Source: Bacteroides rodentium JCM 16496 (GTDB lineage: Bacteria > Bacteroidota > Bacteroidia > Bacteroidales > Bacteroidaceae). Taken from it: a stretch of 64,000 nucleotides of DNA. The DNA lies in assembly GCF_000614125.1 (NCBI RefSeq), contig NZ_BAKJ01000025.1, positions 1 through 64,000 on the forward strand, written 5' to 3'. A model generated the notes under the pieces. It was given only the letters and a program-made list of their open reading frames with translations, had not been told where the DNA came from and made no database searches. The position numbers and the translations under genes are program-made. Shown piece after piece: positions 52,018 to 61,526 of this stretch (positions are counted from its first letter, which is position 1; the number at the start of each line of letters is the position of its first letter).

Positions 52018-53289
52018 TTATTCCTCTGTATACCGTTCGATGGTCTGTTCACGGTCCGGTCCCAGGGAAACAATCTTGATGGGCACACCAAGCTGTTCTT
52101 CCAAGAATGACAAGTATGCATTGAATTCTTCCGGGAACTCATCTTCACTCTGCATCTTGGTCATATCCGTCTGCCAACCGGGCAGCTCTACATAAACCGG
52201 TTCAATAGTCTCATTGATATCGAACGGGAAGTAATCAATCTCTTCCCCATCCATCTTGTAAGCTACACAAGCCTTAATGGTTTCAAAAGAATCGAGTACA
52301 TCGCTCTTCATCATAATCAGTTTGGTAACCCCGTCTACCATAATGGCATATTTCAATGCCACCAGGTCAATCCAGCCACAACGGCGCTTACGTCCTGTCA
52401 CAGAACCGAACTCATGACCTAGCGTGCAAATCTGGTCACCGGTCTTGTCGAACAATTCCGTCGGGAACGGACCGGCACCTACGCGCGTACAATAGGCTTT
52501 GAAAATTCCATATACCTCACCAATCTTGTTGGGAGCAATACCCAGACCGGTACAAGCACCTGCACAAACCGTATTGGAAGACGTTACAAACGGATAAGAA
52601 CCGAAATCAATGTCCAGCATTGTCCCCTGCGCACCTTCGCACAATACAGACTTGCCGGCAGCCAGCAGATTGTTCATCTCGTGTTCGCTATCCACCAACT
52701 GGAATTGTTTCAAGTATTCGATACCTTCGAACCATGCCTTCTCCATTTCGGTAATGTCATACTCATAGTTCAAGCCTTTCAAGATTTGCTCATGATGGGC
52801 CTTGGCCGCTGCATACTTCTTGTCAAAATCATGCAGAATGTCGCCTACACGCACACCGTTACGGCTGATTTTATCCGTGTAAGTCGGTCCGATGCCTTTT
52901 CCGGTCGTTCCTACCTTTGCATCGCCTTTGGCTGCTTCGTATGCAGCATCCAGTATGCGGTGAGTCGGCAGAATGAGGTGTGCTTTCTTGGAAATGTGCA
53001 AGCGTTCCTTCAAGTTATGGCCGGACGCTTCCAAAGATTCGGCTTCCGCTTTGAAGAGAGCCGGGTCAAGCACTACACCGTTACCAATGATATTCACCTT
53101 GTCCCCCTGGAATATTCCAGACGGAATGGAACGGAGCACATACTTCTGCCCTTCAAACTCGAGTGTATGTCCGGCATTCGGTCCGCCCTGGAAACGAGCT
53201 ACGACATCGTATCTCGGAGTTAACACATCAACGACTTTGCCTTTGCCTTCGTCGCCCCATTGTAATCCTAATAATACGTCTACTTTCAT
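52018..53289 (-). CDS. purA: Adenylosuccinate synthetase
   Basis: 423-aa enzyme of AMP synthesis that joins IMP and aspartate with GTP. Motifs: LLGLQWGDEGKGKVVD (P-loop), GPNAGHT, TTGKGIGPTY and GAQGTMLDIDFG. Full length and undamaged. The start overlaps the end of the upstream fur-type gene by 4 bp, so the two are co-transcribed. Confidence 0.98.
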   Translation of the reverse strand: MKVDVLLGLQWGDEGKGKVVDVLTPRYDVVARFQGGPNAGHTLEFEGQKYVLRSIPSGIFQGDKVNIIGNGVVLDPALFKAEAESLEASGHNLKERLHISKKAHLILPTHRILDAAYEAAKGDAKVGTTGKGIGPTYTDKISRNGVRVGDILHDFDKKYAAAKAHHEQILKGLNYEYDITEMEKAWFEGIEYLKQFQLVDSEHEMNNLLAAGKSVLCEGAQGTMLDIDFGSYPFVTSSNTVCAGACTGLGIAPNKIGEVYGIFKAYCTRVGAGPFPTELFDKTGDQICTLGHEFGSVTGRKRRCGWIDLVALKYAIMVDGVTKLIMMKSDVLDSFETIKACVAYKMDGEEIDYFPFDINETIEPVYVELPGWQTDMTKMQSEDEFPEEFNAYLSFLEEQLGVPIKIVSLGPDREQTIERYTEE

Positions 53290-53774
53290 TTTTCTTTTTT
53301 ATGGTTATTATTCTTTTTCTTCCGTTTATTGGCCCGGTCACACTTGCTGCACAACCCATACATATATAAGGAATAGTGCGTAAGATTAAAACGGCTCAGT
53401 TTGGTATTCTCAATGGCATGTTGCAACTCCTCGTTCTGAAACTCGGTCACCTTTCCGCACTGGGTGCATATCTGATGATGGTGCGTATCGCGATTATAAG
53501 ATTTTTCGTATTGGGAAGAGTTGCCGAACTGATGCTTGATGACCAGACGAGCATTTATAAGCAAAATGATGGTATTGTAAAGCGTTGCACGGCTGACGCG
53601 GAAGTTCTCCTGGTCGGCCATCAGTGAATAGAGCGTGTCGATATCAAAATGACCGTCTATGGAGTAAATGGTGTCAAGTATAGCATAACGTTCGGGAGTC
53701 TTCCGATGCCCGTTCGCATTCAGATATTCAGTGAATATCTGCCTAACTGTATCTTTCACATTCTGACTTTCCAT
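53286..53774 (-). CDS. Fur-family metal/peroxide-responsive repressor
   Basis: 162-aa DNA-binding repressor: winged helix with TPERYAILDTIYSIDGHFD and VSRATLYNTIILL, then a metal-binding dimer domain with THHHQICTQCGKV and LCSKC (structural Zn Cys pairs). Fur, PerR and Zur cannot be separated reliably; the His/Cys pattern fits Fur or PerR. The start at 53774 is chosen because an earlier ATG (53801) falls inside the promoter -7 box. It is co-transcribed with purA. Confidence 0.9.
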   Translation of the reverse strand: MESQNVKDTVRQIFTEYLNANGHRKTPERYAILDTIYSIDGHFDIDTLYSLMADQENFRVSRATLYNTIILLINARLVIKHQFGNSSQYEKSYNRDTHHHQICTQCGKVTEFQNEELQHAIENTKLSRFNLTHYSLYMYGLCSKCDRANKRKKKNNNHKKEK

Positions 53775-53798
53775 TTGACGGCGCAGTTTTACAGCCAA

Positions 53799-53828
53799 CA
53801 AAGTTAATCCTTTTTTGTGGAAAGCAAA
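53799..53828 (-). promoter_or_regulatory. Promoter of the fur-purA pair
   Basis: Minus-strand TTTG (53825-53828), 18-bp spacer and TAACTTTG (53799-53806, exact -7 match). This decides the start codon of the Fur-type gene. Confidence 0.65.
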
Positions 53829-53851
53829 CGAGAAAGAGATAAAAATTGCGA

Positions 53852-53870
53852 TAAGGGAAATATTCCCTTA
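53852..53870. other. Short palindrome between the Fur-type and AlkD-like genes
   Basis: TAAGGGAA-ATA-TTCCCTTA is a perfect 8-bp dyad, upstream of the -33 box of the fur promoter and 31 bp before the neighbouring AlkD-like stop. It could be an operator (for example for the Fur-type protein) or part of a terminator. Confidence 0.45.
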
Positions 53871-53901
53871 CCGCATCAGTCTCTATAACCATAGAACTAA
53901 T

Positions 53902-54576
53902 CTAACAAACCTCCTCTTTTACAAGATTGTATAGTAATTGTTCTACATCAGAAGAAGAATTGTCCATACCCTCCACCCTGCGGCAAACTTGAAAAGAATT
54001 TTCCTCATTTTGCTGCATAAAGCGGCGGATGGCAGTCATGGCTGCATTGCGTACATGATAGGAGCCCGACAAAAAAGCCGTTATTGCCTGGTCGAGAAAC
54101 TCATTTTCAACCCGTTCGTTCATATCCCCTTTCTTCATCAATAGACGGGCTATGGTGAGGAAGCCGCAAACCTGCGTGTATTCGTCCTCGCTTGCAATCC
54201 AATGGAAGGACTTGGCAGGCGCATAAGGAAGATGTTGGAATAAATTCATGCTGGTAAGTTCTGCAATCTCGATGTTACGGATATCTTCCACCCAGATATC
54301 GGCTATCTCGGGCAGGAAACTCTCTACCGGCTGTAAAAGTCCCGCCAATATTTTGCACTCTCTGATATCTTCTTTCCACAAAGCCTGAGCCAGGGAGTGG
54401 TCTTTCTCGTAACCGGCAGCAATACCCTTGATACGGGGCAGCTCCACGCCAAAGTTCAGCTTATATACCAGCCCTTTCTCACGCATACTTTGGGACACAG
54501 CCCCGTTCATCGAGAGACGGAGCTGTGTCTTTATATCTTTCAGCCGCTGATGCAGCTGCTCTTTAGTATCTATCAT
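53902..54576 (-). CDS. HEAT-like helical protein, probable DNA alkylation repair (AlkD-like)
   Basis: 224 aa, almost all helical. KGLVYKLNFGVELPRIKGIAAGYEKD with ALWKEDIRECKILAG resembles the AlkD/AlkC HEAT-repeat DNA glycosylase family (PF08713), with the WxxxxRE-type segment near residues 65-75. The catalytic residues of AlkD cannot be placed with certainty, so a non-enzymatic HEAT protein is possible. It follows the DPP III gene in the same direction with a 6-bp gap, so the two are co-transcribed. Confidence 0.6.
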   Translation of the reverse strand: MIDTKEQLHQRLKDIKTQLRLSMNGAVSQSMREKGLVYKLNFGVELPRIKGIAAGYEKDHSLAQALWKEDIRECKILAGLLQPVESFLPEIADIWVEDIRNIEIAELTSMNLFQHLPYAPAKSFHWIASEDEYTQVCGFLTIARLLMKKGDMNERVENEFLDQAITAFLSGSYHVRNAAMTAIRRFMQQNEENSFQVCRRVEGMDNSSSDVEQLLYNLVKEEVC

Positions 54577-54582
54577 AGTTCA

Positions 54583-56631
54583 TCATTTATTGACAGAAGG
54601 CAATGTAGAATAGTCTTTGCTATAACGCAACATCTGTTCCGCATAACCTTCATCATAAGTCACTGTCACATCTGTTATAGTACCGTCGGCATCCGTCACC
54701 GCTTCATACTTGGGATTGACGAAACCCTTATACGGCGCAAGATTCAGCTTCTTGTAGCGTTCCAGCACTTCGGCATGCAAAGCGGGATCGACTTTCACGG
54801 CATAGGCTTCCACTAAATCATGGGCGCCGGCATAGTCACCGGTGGACTTGATACGCTGTATCTCGGCAAGCAACCGGCCAAACAAGTCACGCACTTTCTC
54901 ATAATCGTTTATCACAACGTACGTCTTCCCATCCTTCTTTACCAATTCCACAACCTTCTCCGCCGCACCTTTCTCGTACACCCAGCGGGCTATGAGCTGA
55001 CGGTTGCGCATATGGGCTTCTTCTACATTGTTACCCGGTTCGATACGTACAAGCTGTGTCATCAAACCATTCATCAGATAGGTGTAGTATTGAGCCTTAT
55101 AAGCATCCGCACTTGGAGTAAGCCCCAGTTCCACCAGTTTCGGGTCGGCCACGTAGTAGAGTCCGAACAAGTCGGCGCGCGCCTCTTCGATAGTAGAACC
55201 ATATGCCTTCAACGCATCGGGGTCCACACCCGGGAGCAATTTACCGGAACCATGTCCCAAACATTCATGCAAGTCAGTATGCAGTTCATCTGTCACATCT
55301 GCGTACTTATCAATCAGTTGAAGCTCTGCATCACTGTACACAAACTCCTCATTGAACCCGTTGCCGTGAGCTGCCTTGTTATAAGCATCTGTAATGTTAC
55401 CGATTGTAACGGATTTCGAACCATGATGGCTACGTATCCAGTTGGCATTGGGCAGGTTGATGCCGATAGCAGTTGCAGGATACAAGTCACCGGCCAGAAT
55501 AGCCGCCGTGATTACCTTGGCAGACACCCCTTTCACTTTCTCCTTCTTGAATTGTCCGTCTACCGGCGAATGGTCCTCAAACCACTGTGCATTGCCGCTT
55601 ATCAACTCTGTACGCTGGGTAGCTTCCAAATCTTTAAAATTCACCAGAGATTCCCAGCTTGCCTTCATGCCGAGCGGGTCACCATAACTTTCGGTAAAAC
55701 CGTTCACAAAGTCAATGCGTGAGTTCAAATCCTTCACCCACAGGATGGCATATTCATCGAACGTCTTCAAATCACCGGTTTCATAGAATTCCATCAGTTT
55801 GGCTATCACCGCCTTCTGCTCGGGAGTCTCGGCAACTCCTTCCGCCTTCTTCAGCCAGTAGACAATCTTCTCAAGTGCCTGTCCATACAAGCCACCCACT
55901 TTCCATACTTTCTCCTGAATCTTGCCATCCTCTTTCACCAAACGGCTGTTCAAACCATAGGAAACGGGAGTTTCATCCTGCGGATTCTTCAAGGCATTAT
56001 AGAAATCTTCGGCCTCCTGCTGCGTCACGCCATCGTAATAATTGCATGCGGAAGTCAAAACCAAATCTTCACCGGCAGCTTGGTTCACCCGTTTGGGCAT
56101 TACCGTGGGGTCGAAAATAACGGGGAACACTTCCTCGCACAGTTGTTCCACAGTCTGTCCTTCGGCAAGCGGCAACGTAGCTGCATCCACACTCTGCACA
56201 GCCTGCTTGAAGAATTCGGGAGTAAATCCCGGAACGAACTTTTCGCTGCCATAGTGATGATGAATGCCATTGGAGAACCATACCCGCTTGAGGTACACTT
56301 CCATAGCCTTGAAATCAGGAGTATTCTTATCTCCCTTATAGCCGGTATAGACAGCTTCCAGCATCCGGCGAATCGTCAGGTTGTACTTACCATTCTGGTC
56401 GAAAAGAATGTCTCTGCCCTGCAAAGCCGCTTCCGTCAAATAATAAACCAATTCTTTTTGTTTGAGGGACAAATCCTCAAAACCTGGTACGCGGTAACGT
56501 AAAATCTGTAAATCTGCAAATTGTTCCACTGTATAGTCAAATTTTTCTGCCTCAGCAGTTGTTTTCGGATTTCCGCCACAAGCCGTCAATAGAGAAAGGG
56601 CAGTCACCATAGAAATTAGTTGTTTCTTCAT
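54583..56631 (-). CDS. Dipeptidyl peptidase III (M49)
   Basis: 682-aa zinc peptidase that removes dipeptides from peptide N-termini. The zinc motif is HECLGH at 455-460 (the typical motif is HELLGH; the Cys form is known in B. thetaiotaomicron DPP III), with the second motif EEARADLFGLYY. The N-terminus looks like a lipoprotein signal with C19 (LSLLTACGGNPK), so the enzyme is probably periplasmic or surface-anchored. It leads a two-gene unit with the AlkD-like gene. Confidence 0.95.
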   Translation of the reverse strand: MKKQLISMVTALSLLTACGGNPKTTAEAEKFDYTVEQFADLQILRYRVPGFEDLSLKQKELVYYLTEAALQGRDILFDQNGKYNLTIRRMLEAVYTGYKGDKNTPDFKAMEVYLKRVWFSNGIHHHYGSEKFVPGFTPEFFKQAVQSVDAATLPLAEGQTVEQLCEEVFPVIFDPTVMPKRVNQAAGEDLVLTSACNYYDGVTQQEAEDFYNALKNPQDETPVSYGLNSRLVKEDGKIQEKVWKVGGLYGQALEKIVYWLKKAEGVAETPEQKAVIAKLMEFYETGDLKTFDEYAILWVKDLNSRIDFVNGFTESYGDPLGMKASWESLVNFKDLEATQRTELISGNAQWFEDHSPVDGQFKKEKVKGVSAKVITAAILAGDLYPATAIGINLPNANWIRSHHGSKSVTIGNITDAYNKAAHGNGFNEEFVYSDAELQLIDKYADVTDELHTDLHECLGHGSGKLLPGVDPDALKAYGSTIEEARADLFGLYYVADPKLVELGLTPSADAYKAQYYTYLMNGLMTQLVRIEPGNNVEEAHMRNRQLIARWVYEKGAAEKVVELVKKDGKTYVVINDYEKVRDLFGRLLAEIQRIKSTGDYAGAHDLVEAYAVKVDPALHAEVLERYKKLNLAPYKGFVNPKYEAVTDADGTITDVTVTYDEGYAEQMLRYSKDYSTLPSVNK

Positions 56632-56732
56632 GTGTCGGGAGTATATAGATTGGTATTAAAAAAGAAGAAAAGGAAGTATCCCGAAACAACTGTTCCGGAA
56701 TATTTCCTTTTTATTCATTCAGTCATACAGAA

Positions 56733-57206
56733 TTATTTCTTCTTAGCTTCTTTTTCTGCGTGTCTTTTACGATATCCATTAGGAGTCTCACCTACATTTT
56801 TATAGAAAGCAGCATAAAAAGACTGACGATTTGCAAAGCCGACCATCGTACTGATCTCCTCTACATTCTTGTCAGCATATCTTTTGTCTGTCAACAAATG
56901 CTGCGCTTCTTTTACTCTATATTCATTCAGCAGGCAAGAGTAGTTCATGCCGAAGCGTGAATTCACCACTGCAGATAAATAGCGGGTATTGGTCTGCAAT
57001 TCTTTCGCCAAATCCTTAGCGGAATAATCAGCATCTCTGTACTTCTTTTGTACAACAACGATATTCAATATCTTGTCATACAACTCATCTGCCAATTCCG
57101 GCCTTATCAAAGAACGGTAGGCAGCATCCTTTTCTTTCTTTTCGCGCAGGTTGTAAGGACGTTTCTTCGTTCCTTTTTCCTGGGCATTGTTTTCTAAATC
57201 ACTCAT
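56733..57206 (-). CDS. AraC-type DNA-binding protein without sensor domain
   Basis: 157 aa: a charged N-terminus and one AraC/XylS helix-turn-helix domain (KDLAKELQTNTRYLSAVVNSRFGMNYSCLLNEYRVKEAQHLL, then VEEISTMVGFANRQSFYAAFYKNVGETPNGYRK). The length is only a DNA-binding domain plus about 60 residues, and there is no ligand-binding part, so it could be constitutive or partner-controlled. It is divergent from recQ, and its target is not evident. Confidence 0.88.
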   Translation of the reverse strand: MSDLENNAQEKGTKKRPYNLREKKEKDAAYRSLIRPELADELYDKILNIVVVQKKYRDADYSAKDLAKELQTNTRYLSAVVNSRFGMNYSCLLNEYRVKEAQHLLTDKRYADKNVEEISTMVGFANRQSFYAAFYKNVGETPNGYRKRHAEKEAKKK

Positions 57207-57428
57207 TGAATTAACTGGTTAGGGTTGTTTAAAATCGGAAAATCCAAAGGGTTAGCCCCTTAGACTTTACAAAAGTCAGACATTTTTTTTTAATACACAA
57301 CTTTTCCCGTATATATTTTTGATAAATAAACAACGAAAAAGGTTGAAAAGTAGGTCAATTCAGCCATTAATAAGAAACTTTAACCTTTTGTAGAAACTCA
57401 TATGATACAAAATCTTGATGACTTTACA

Positions 57429-57461
57429 TTTGTAGTATATGCAATAATTAGTGTACCTTTG
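57429..57461 (+). promoter_or_regulatory. Promoter of recQ
   Basis: TTTG (57429-57432), 21-bp spacer and TACCTTTG (57454-57461, exact TAnnTTTG). This is the best full consensus match in the window; the start codon is 27 bp downstream. Confidence 0.78.
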
Positions 57462-57487
57462 CCGGAAGAAATCCATACTGCCAGATT

Positions 57488-59299
57488 ATGCTACAAACGC
57501 TCAAGACATATTTCGGTTACGACAGTTTCCGCCCCTTACAAGAAGACATCATACGCCATCTGATGGACCGTAAAGACGCATTAGTACTGATGCCTACGGG
57601 AGGTGGAAAATCCATCTGCTACCAACTTCCCGCCCTATTGAGTGAAGGCACGGCGGTAGTGGTTTCTCCGCTCATTTCCTTGATGAAGGACCAAGTGGAA
57701 ACGCTCTGTGCAAACGGCATCGCGGCCGGTGCGCTGAACAGCAATAATGATGAAACAGAGAATGCTTCCCTACGACGTGCATGCATGGAAGGCAAGCTGA
57801 AACTGCTATATATTTCTCCTGAAAAATTATTGGCGGAAGCCAACTATCTGTTAAGGGATATGCATATCTCCCTTTTCGCCATTGATGAAGCTCACTGCAT
57901 CTCACAATGGGGACACGATTTCCGTCCGGAATATACACAGATGGACATCCTTCACCAACTGTTTCCCCAGGTTCCCATCATTGCACTTACTGCCACAGCC
58001 GACAAAATAACCCGTGAAGATATTATTAAACAGCTACACCTCAACCAACCGAGAATTTTCATTTCATCTTTCGACCGTCCCAACCTGAGTCTCACCGTAA
58101 AAAGAGGTTACCAGCAGAAGGAAAAAAGCAAAGCCATCCTCGATTTCATCGCCCGCCATCCGAGAGAGAGCGGCATCATTTATTGCATGAGCCGCAGCAA
58201 GACTGAGACAGTGGCACAAATGCTTCAAAAACAAGGGATAAAGTCGGCGGTCTATCATGCAGGACTGTCGCCCGCACGAAGAGATGAAGCACAAGACGAC
58301 TTCATCAATGACCGCGTGCAAGTGGTATGCGCCACCATTGCCTTTGGAATGGGAATTGACAAAAGCAATGTGCGCTGGGTAATTCATTACAATTTGCCCA
58401 AAAGCATTGAAAGTTTCTATCAGGAAATAGGACGTGCCGGACGAGACGGAATGCCCAGTGACACCCTTTTGTTCTATTCACTGGCCGACCTCATTCTGCT
58501 CACTAAATTCGCAACGGACAGCGGACAACAAAGCATCAACCTGGAAAAACTGCAACGCATGCAGCAATATGCGGAAGCAGATATCTGCCGCCGCCGCATT
58601 CTGTTAAGCTATTTCGGTGAAAATACGACTTGCGACTGTGGAAACTGTGATGTATGCAAAAATCCTCCCGAGCGTTTCGATGGTACAATAATCGTACAAA
58701 AGGCACTTAGTGCAATCGCGCGTTCCGAACAACAGATAGGGACCGGTATTTTAGTGGACATCCTCCGGGGAAACATGAGTTCTGAAGTTACAGAAAGAGG
58801 ATACCATCGCCTTAAGACCTTTGGAGCCGGGCGTGAAGTACCCGCCAGAGATTGGCATGACTACCTTCTGCAAATGTTGCAACTCGGCTATTTCGAAATA
58901 GCCTACAATGAAAACAACCATCTGAAAATTACTCAAAGCGGAACAGATGTCTTGTTTGGCAGAGCACGCGCCCTGCTTGTCACCATCCGCCGCGAGGAAG
59001 CTGTACAAGCTACAAAAGGCCGTAAACGCAAGGCTACAGTTCCAACCAAAGAATTGCCATTGGGATTGCCCAATACAGAAAGCGGGGAACTTTTCGAGGC
59101 TCTCCGCACTCTCCGCAAACGCCTTGCCGACCAGGAAGCACTTCCTGCCTATATCGTACTGTCCGACAAAGTGCTCCACCTACTCAGCACCTCTCGCCCC
59201 ACTACCATAGAAGAATTTGGTAATATCAGCGGTATCGGTGAATATAAGAAGAAGAAATACGGAAAGGAGTTTGTGGAACTGATACAGAAATACAGTTGA
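57488..59299 (+). CDS. recQ: ATP-dependent DNA helicase RecQ
   Basis: 603-aa 3'-5' helicase of recombination and repair. Walker A TGGGKS (K41), DEAH box, QEIGRAGRDG motif, the RecQ zinc Cys set (CRRRILLSYFGENTTCDCGNCDVC, of which CDCGNCDVC is the core), a winged helix and a C-terminal HRDC domain (from about 520). Undamaged. The stop lies 3 bp from the stop of the convergent TPR gene. Confidence 0.97.
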   Translation: MLQTLKTYFGYDSFRPLQEDIIRHLMDRKDALVLMPTGGGKSICYQLPALLSEGTAVVVSPLISLMKDQVETLCANGIAAGALNSNNDETENASLRRACMEGKLKLLYISPEKLLAEANYLLRDMHISLFAIDEAHCISQWGHDFRPEYTQMDILHQLFPQVPIIALTATADKITREDIIKQLHLNQPRIFISSFDRPNLSLTVKRGYQQKEKSKAILDFIARHPRESGIIYCMSRSKTETVAQMLQKQGIKSAVYHAGLSPARRDEAQDDFINDRVQVVCATIAFGMGIDKSNVRWVIHYNLPKSIESFYQEIGRAGRDGMPSDTLLFYSLADLILLTKFATDSGQQSINLEKLQRMQQYAEADICRRRILLSYFGENTTCDCGNCDVCKNPPERFDGTIIVQKALSAIARSEQQIGTGILVDILRGNMSSEVTERGYHRLKTFGAGREVPARDWHDYLLQMLQLGYFEIAYNENNHLKITQSGTDVLFGRARALLVTIRREEAVQATKGRKRKATVPTKELPLGLPNTESGELFEALRTLRKRLADQEALPAYIVLSDKVLHLLSTSRPTTIEEFGNISGIGEYKKKKYGKEFVELIQKYS

Positions 59300-59302
59300 A
59301 TA

Positions 59303-60152
59303 TTATTTACACTGCAACAGCAAATCCCTGAGGTCGCCTTGCGGCACGCCAAGCGAAATGGCTTTTTCGAAGTCACGTTTTGCCAACTCCTTTTTCTTTT
59401 GAGAAAGGTAAATTTGCCCCCGTATCAAGTAGCTTCTGTCTGCGAAGAATCCAGTTTGATAGCTTCTTCCAAGTCCATCATGGCCAGGTCCACATGTTTC
59501 ATATCCTGCTCCACACCTGCACGTGCCACGTAAAGTACGGCATATTGCTGGGTAGTCAGCCGGGTAGCTTCTCCTCCTTTTTCTGCAATCATGGCATTCA
59601 ATATCGAAAGTGCCGCTTCGAATTTACCCTCCTTCTGCTCCAGTGTAGCCAACCCTAGGCGGCCATTGTAGCTCTGGGGAGCAAGTTTCAGCAGACGTTC
59701 ATAATCAGACTTTGCAAAATTATAGTTACGCTGCCGCATATAGATATAGGCACGCATCAGCAAGGCTTCCTGATTATCGCTCTCTATATCCAGCACCAAA
59801 GAATAGTCTATCCGGGCCAAATCATCCTTCCCCAACTCAAGATAAAGAGCGGCACGATTCATCAGGCAGGTATGGCACGCGGAGCAATGTTCAATGCCAG
59901 AGTATACGAGTCAAGGGCCTGCTCATACCGGTGCTGCCGACGCTGTATCGTACCCAAGTTGGAGAACAGCAAAGCATTATGAGGATTGGCGGGCTCCATT
60001 TTCAAAGCTTGTTCAATGTATTTTTCGGCCAATGACAAGCTGTCTTGCTCCGTGGCTGCAACCGCACGTTCGCTCAGTTCCTGATAGGTTTGTGAAAAGG
60101 CAGGGAACATCGTGGCTCCACACAAGAGGAAAGAAAAAATAAGTTTCTTCAT
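59303..60152 (-). CDS. Secreted TPR protein (two frame breaks)
   Basis: About 283 aa restored: signal peptide 1-20 then about six tetratricopeptide repeats (AEKYIEQALKMEPANPHNALLFSNLGTI; ALYLELGKDDLARIDYSLVL), probably a periplasmic scaffold. The frame breaks at about 59865 (CCC to CC) and about 59432 (TT to T); the restored C-terminus ends in ...QGDLRDLLLQCK at the stop 59303-59305. It lies 15 bp after cysK's stop on the far side, so it opens away from recQ and may be a separate transcript. No partner is identified. Confidence 0.8.
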
Positions 60153-60167
60153 ATAATAGTTTCGTAT

Positions 60168-61117
60168 TTATTCCAAAGGATAGGTATCGAAAGCGAACAG
60201 TTCTGTTGACAAATAGCGTTCCCCCGTATCGGGCAGTAGGACAACAATCATTTTATCCGCAAATTCAGGGCGTTCGGCCAGCAACCGTGCCGCATATACC
60301 GCCGCACCGGATGAGATACCAGCCAGCAAGCCTTCCGTAGAAGCCAGCTCTCGTCCTCCACGAATGGCCTCGTCATCGGGCACCGGAATAATCTCGTCTA
60401 CTACAGAAGCATCATAAATGGAAGGAATAAAATTGGCCCCAATCCCCTGGATGCGGTGCGGTGCGTCTTCGCCTCCTTCCAAAACCGGAGAGGAGGCCGG
60501 TTCTACAGCCACAACATAGACCTCCGGATTATGTTTCTTCAAGGCACGCGCCACTCCACAGACCGTACCGCCCGTGCCCACACCGGCAACAAAAACAGTA
60601 ACTTTACCATCCGTGTCCGTCCAGATTTCTTCCCCCGTAGTATGTTCATGCGCCTTGGCATTGGAGGGACTCTCAAACTGCTGCAGAATAACCGCACCGG
60701 GTATCGCATCCCGCAGTTCTTTCGCTTTGGCAATGGAGCCGGCCATACCTGTCAGCCCGTCGGTCAGTACAATCTCCGCACCCAAGGCTTTCAACAGATT
60801 ACGGCGTTCCACACTCATGGTCTCCGGCATGGTCAATATCAAATGGTATCCCTTGATGGTTGCCACCATCGCCAGTCCCACGCCGGTATTGCCACTGGTA
60901 GGTTCAATAATCGTGGCTCCGGGTTTCAAAGCCCCGCGTGCCTCGGCATCCTCAATCATGCAAATGCCACACGGTCCTTCACGCTTCCCGCCGGATTAAA
61001 AGATTCCAGTTTGGCCACAATATTTCTTTTCAATCCGTATTTACGGCTGTATTCAGCCAATTCCATCAAAGGAGTATGCCCAATCAACTCCGTCAGGTTC
61101 TTTGCAATTTTCGCCAT
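60168..61117 (-). CDS. cysK: Cysteine synthase A (O-acetylserine sulfhydrylase), frame break
   Basis: 316 aa restored; PLP enzyme that makes cysteine from O-acetylserine and sulfide. IGHTPLMEL, the PLP-lysine motif NPAGSVKDR, PTSGNTGVGLAM and GTGGTVCGVARALK are all typical. The frame breaks at about 60960: DRVAFA should continue directly as MIEDAEARGALKPG, and one C is missing. The start at 61117 is chosen because the conserved MAKIAKNLTELIG begins there; it follows the -7 box at 61176-61183. Confidence 0.93.
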
Positions 61118-61175
61118 AATCTCACTGTCTAATACATTCTTCCCGTACACACTTATTGTAACATGGATATGCTGA

Positions 61176-61183
61176 CAAAGATA
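61176..61183 (-). promoter_or_regulatory. -7 box of cysK
   Basis: TATCTTTG on the minus strand is an exact TAnnTTTG match, 59 bp before the start codon. Confidence 0.5.
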
Positions 61184-61357
61184 TGGAAATTCCAAGAAAT
61201 AAACCTCCGGAAAAGGAAAGATTATACTGCTATCTATCAAAGCTTAACACGAATAAAGAGGATGAAAGGATATGAAACGATTGAAGAAGGAAGGATGGGG
61301 AGGAAGAACCATATCTGACAATCAGCGACTTCCCACTGCAAAGATGGTGCATGCTTT

Positions 61358-61490
61358 TTGCAGTAATACTGCAAACGAGCTGCAGCGTTACTGCAAATAG
61401 GTTTGCAGTGGTACTGCAACTGCTTTGCAGCGCGACTGTAACAGCTTTGCAGTGACACTGCAAAAGGTTTGCAGAACTTTGCAGTGAGAA
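61358..61490. repeat. 22-bp tandem array of TTGCAGT-N3-ACTGCAA dyads
   Basis: TGCAG starts at 61359, 61381, 61404, 61426, 61448 and 61470, a 22-bp period (one 23). Each unit is a near-perfect dyad (TTGCAGT, 3 nt, ACTGCAA; exact in the third unit at 61403-61419). It lies in the 409-bp gap between leuB and cysK, downstream of leuB. The regular helical phasing would place sites on one DNA face, as in an operator cluster. Open frames over it only read the repeat. Confidence 0.85.
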
Positions 61491-61526
61491 GTTACTGATG
61501 AACAGAACGGTAATGGGACACTGTTA

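Noticed and set aside
53286..53801. Start of the Fur-type gene at 53801
   Set aside because: That ATG lies inside the promoter -7 box (53799-53806), so it cannot be the start of translation.
60168..61240. cysK as a pseudogene, or start at 61240
   Set aside because: The frame break fits one lost C, and the conserved N-terminus begins at 61117; the upstream extension crosses the -7 box.
61230..61463. Open frames with repeated CHCK-type peptides
   Set aside because: They read the 22-bp array; periodic composition, not a protein.
61358..61490. CRISPR array
   Set aside because: Units of 22 bp are contiguous and there are no unique spacers; no cas genes are in the window. The same applies to the 21-bp arrays.
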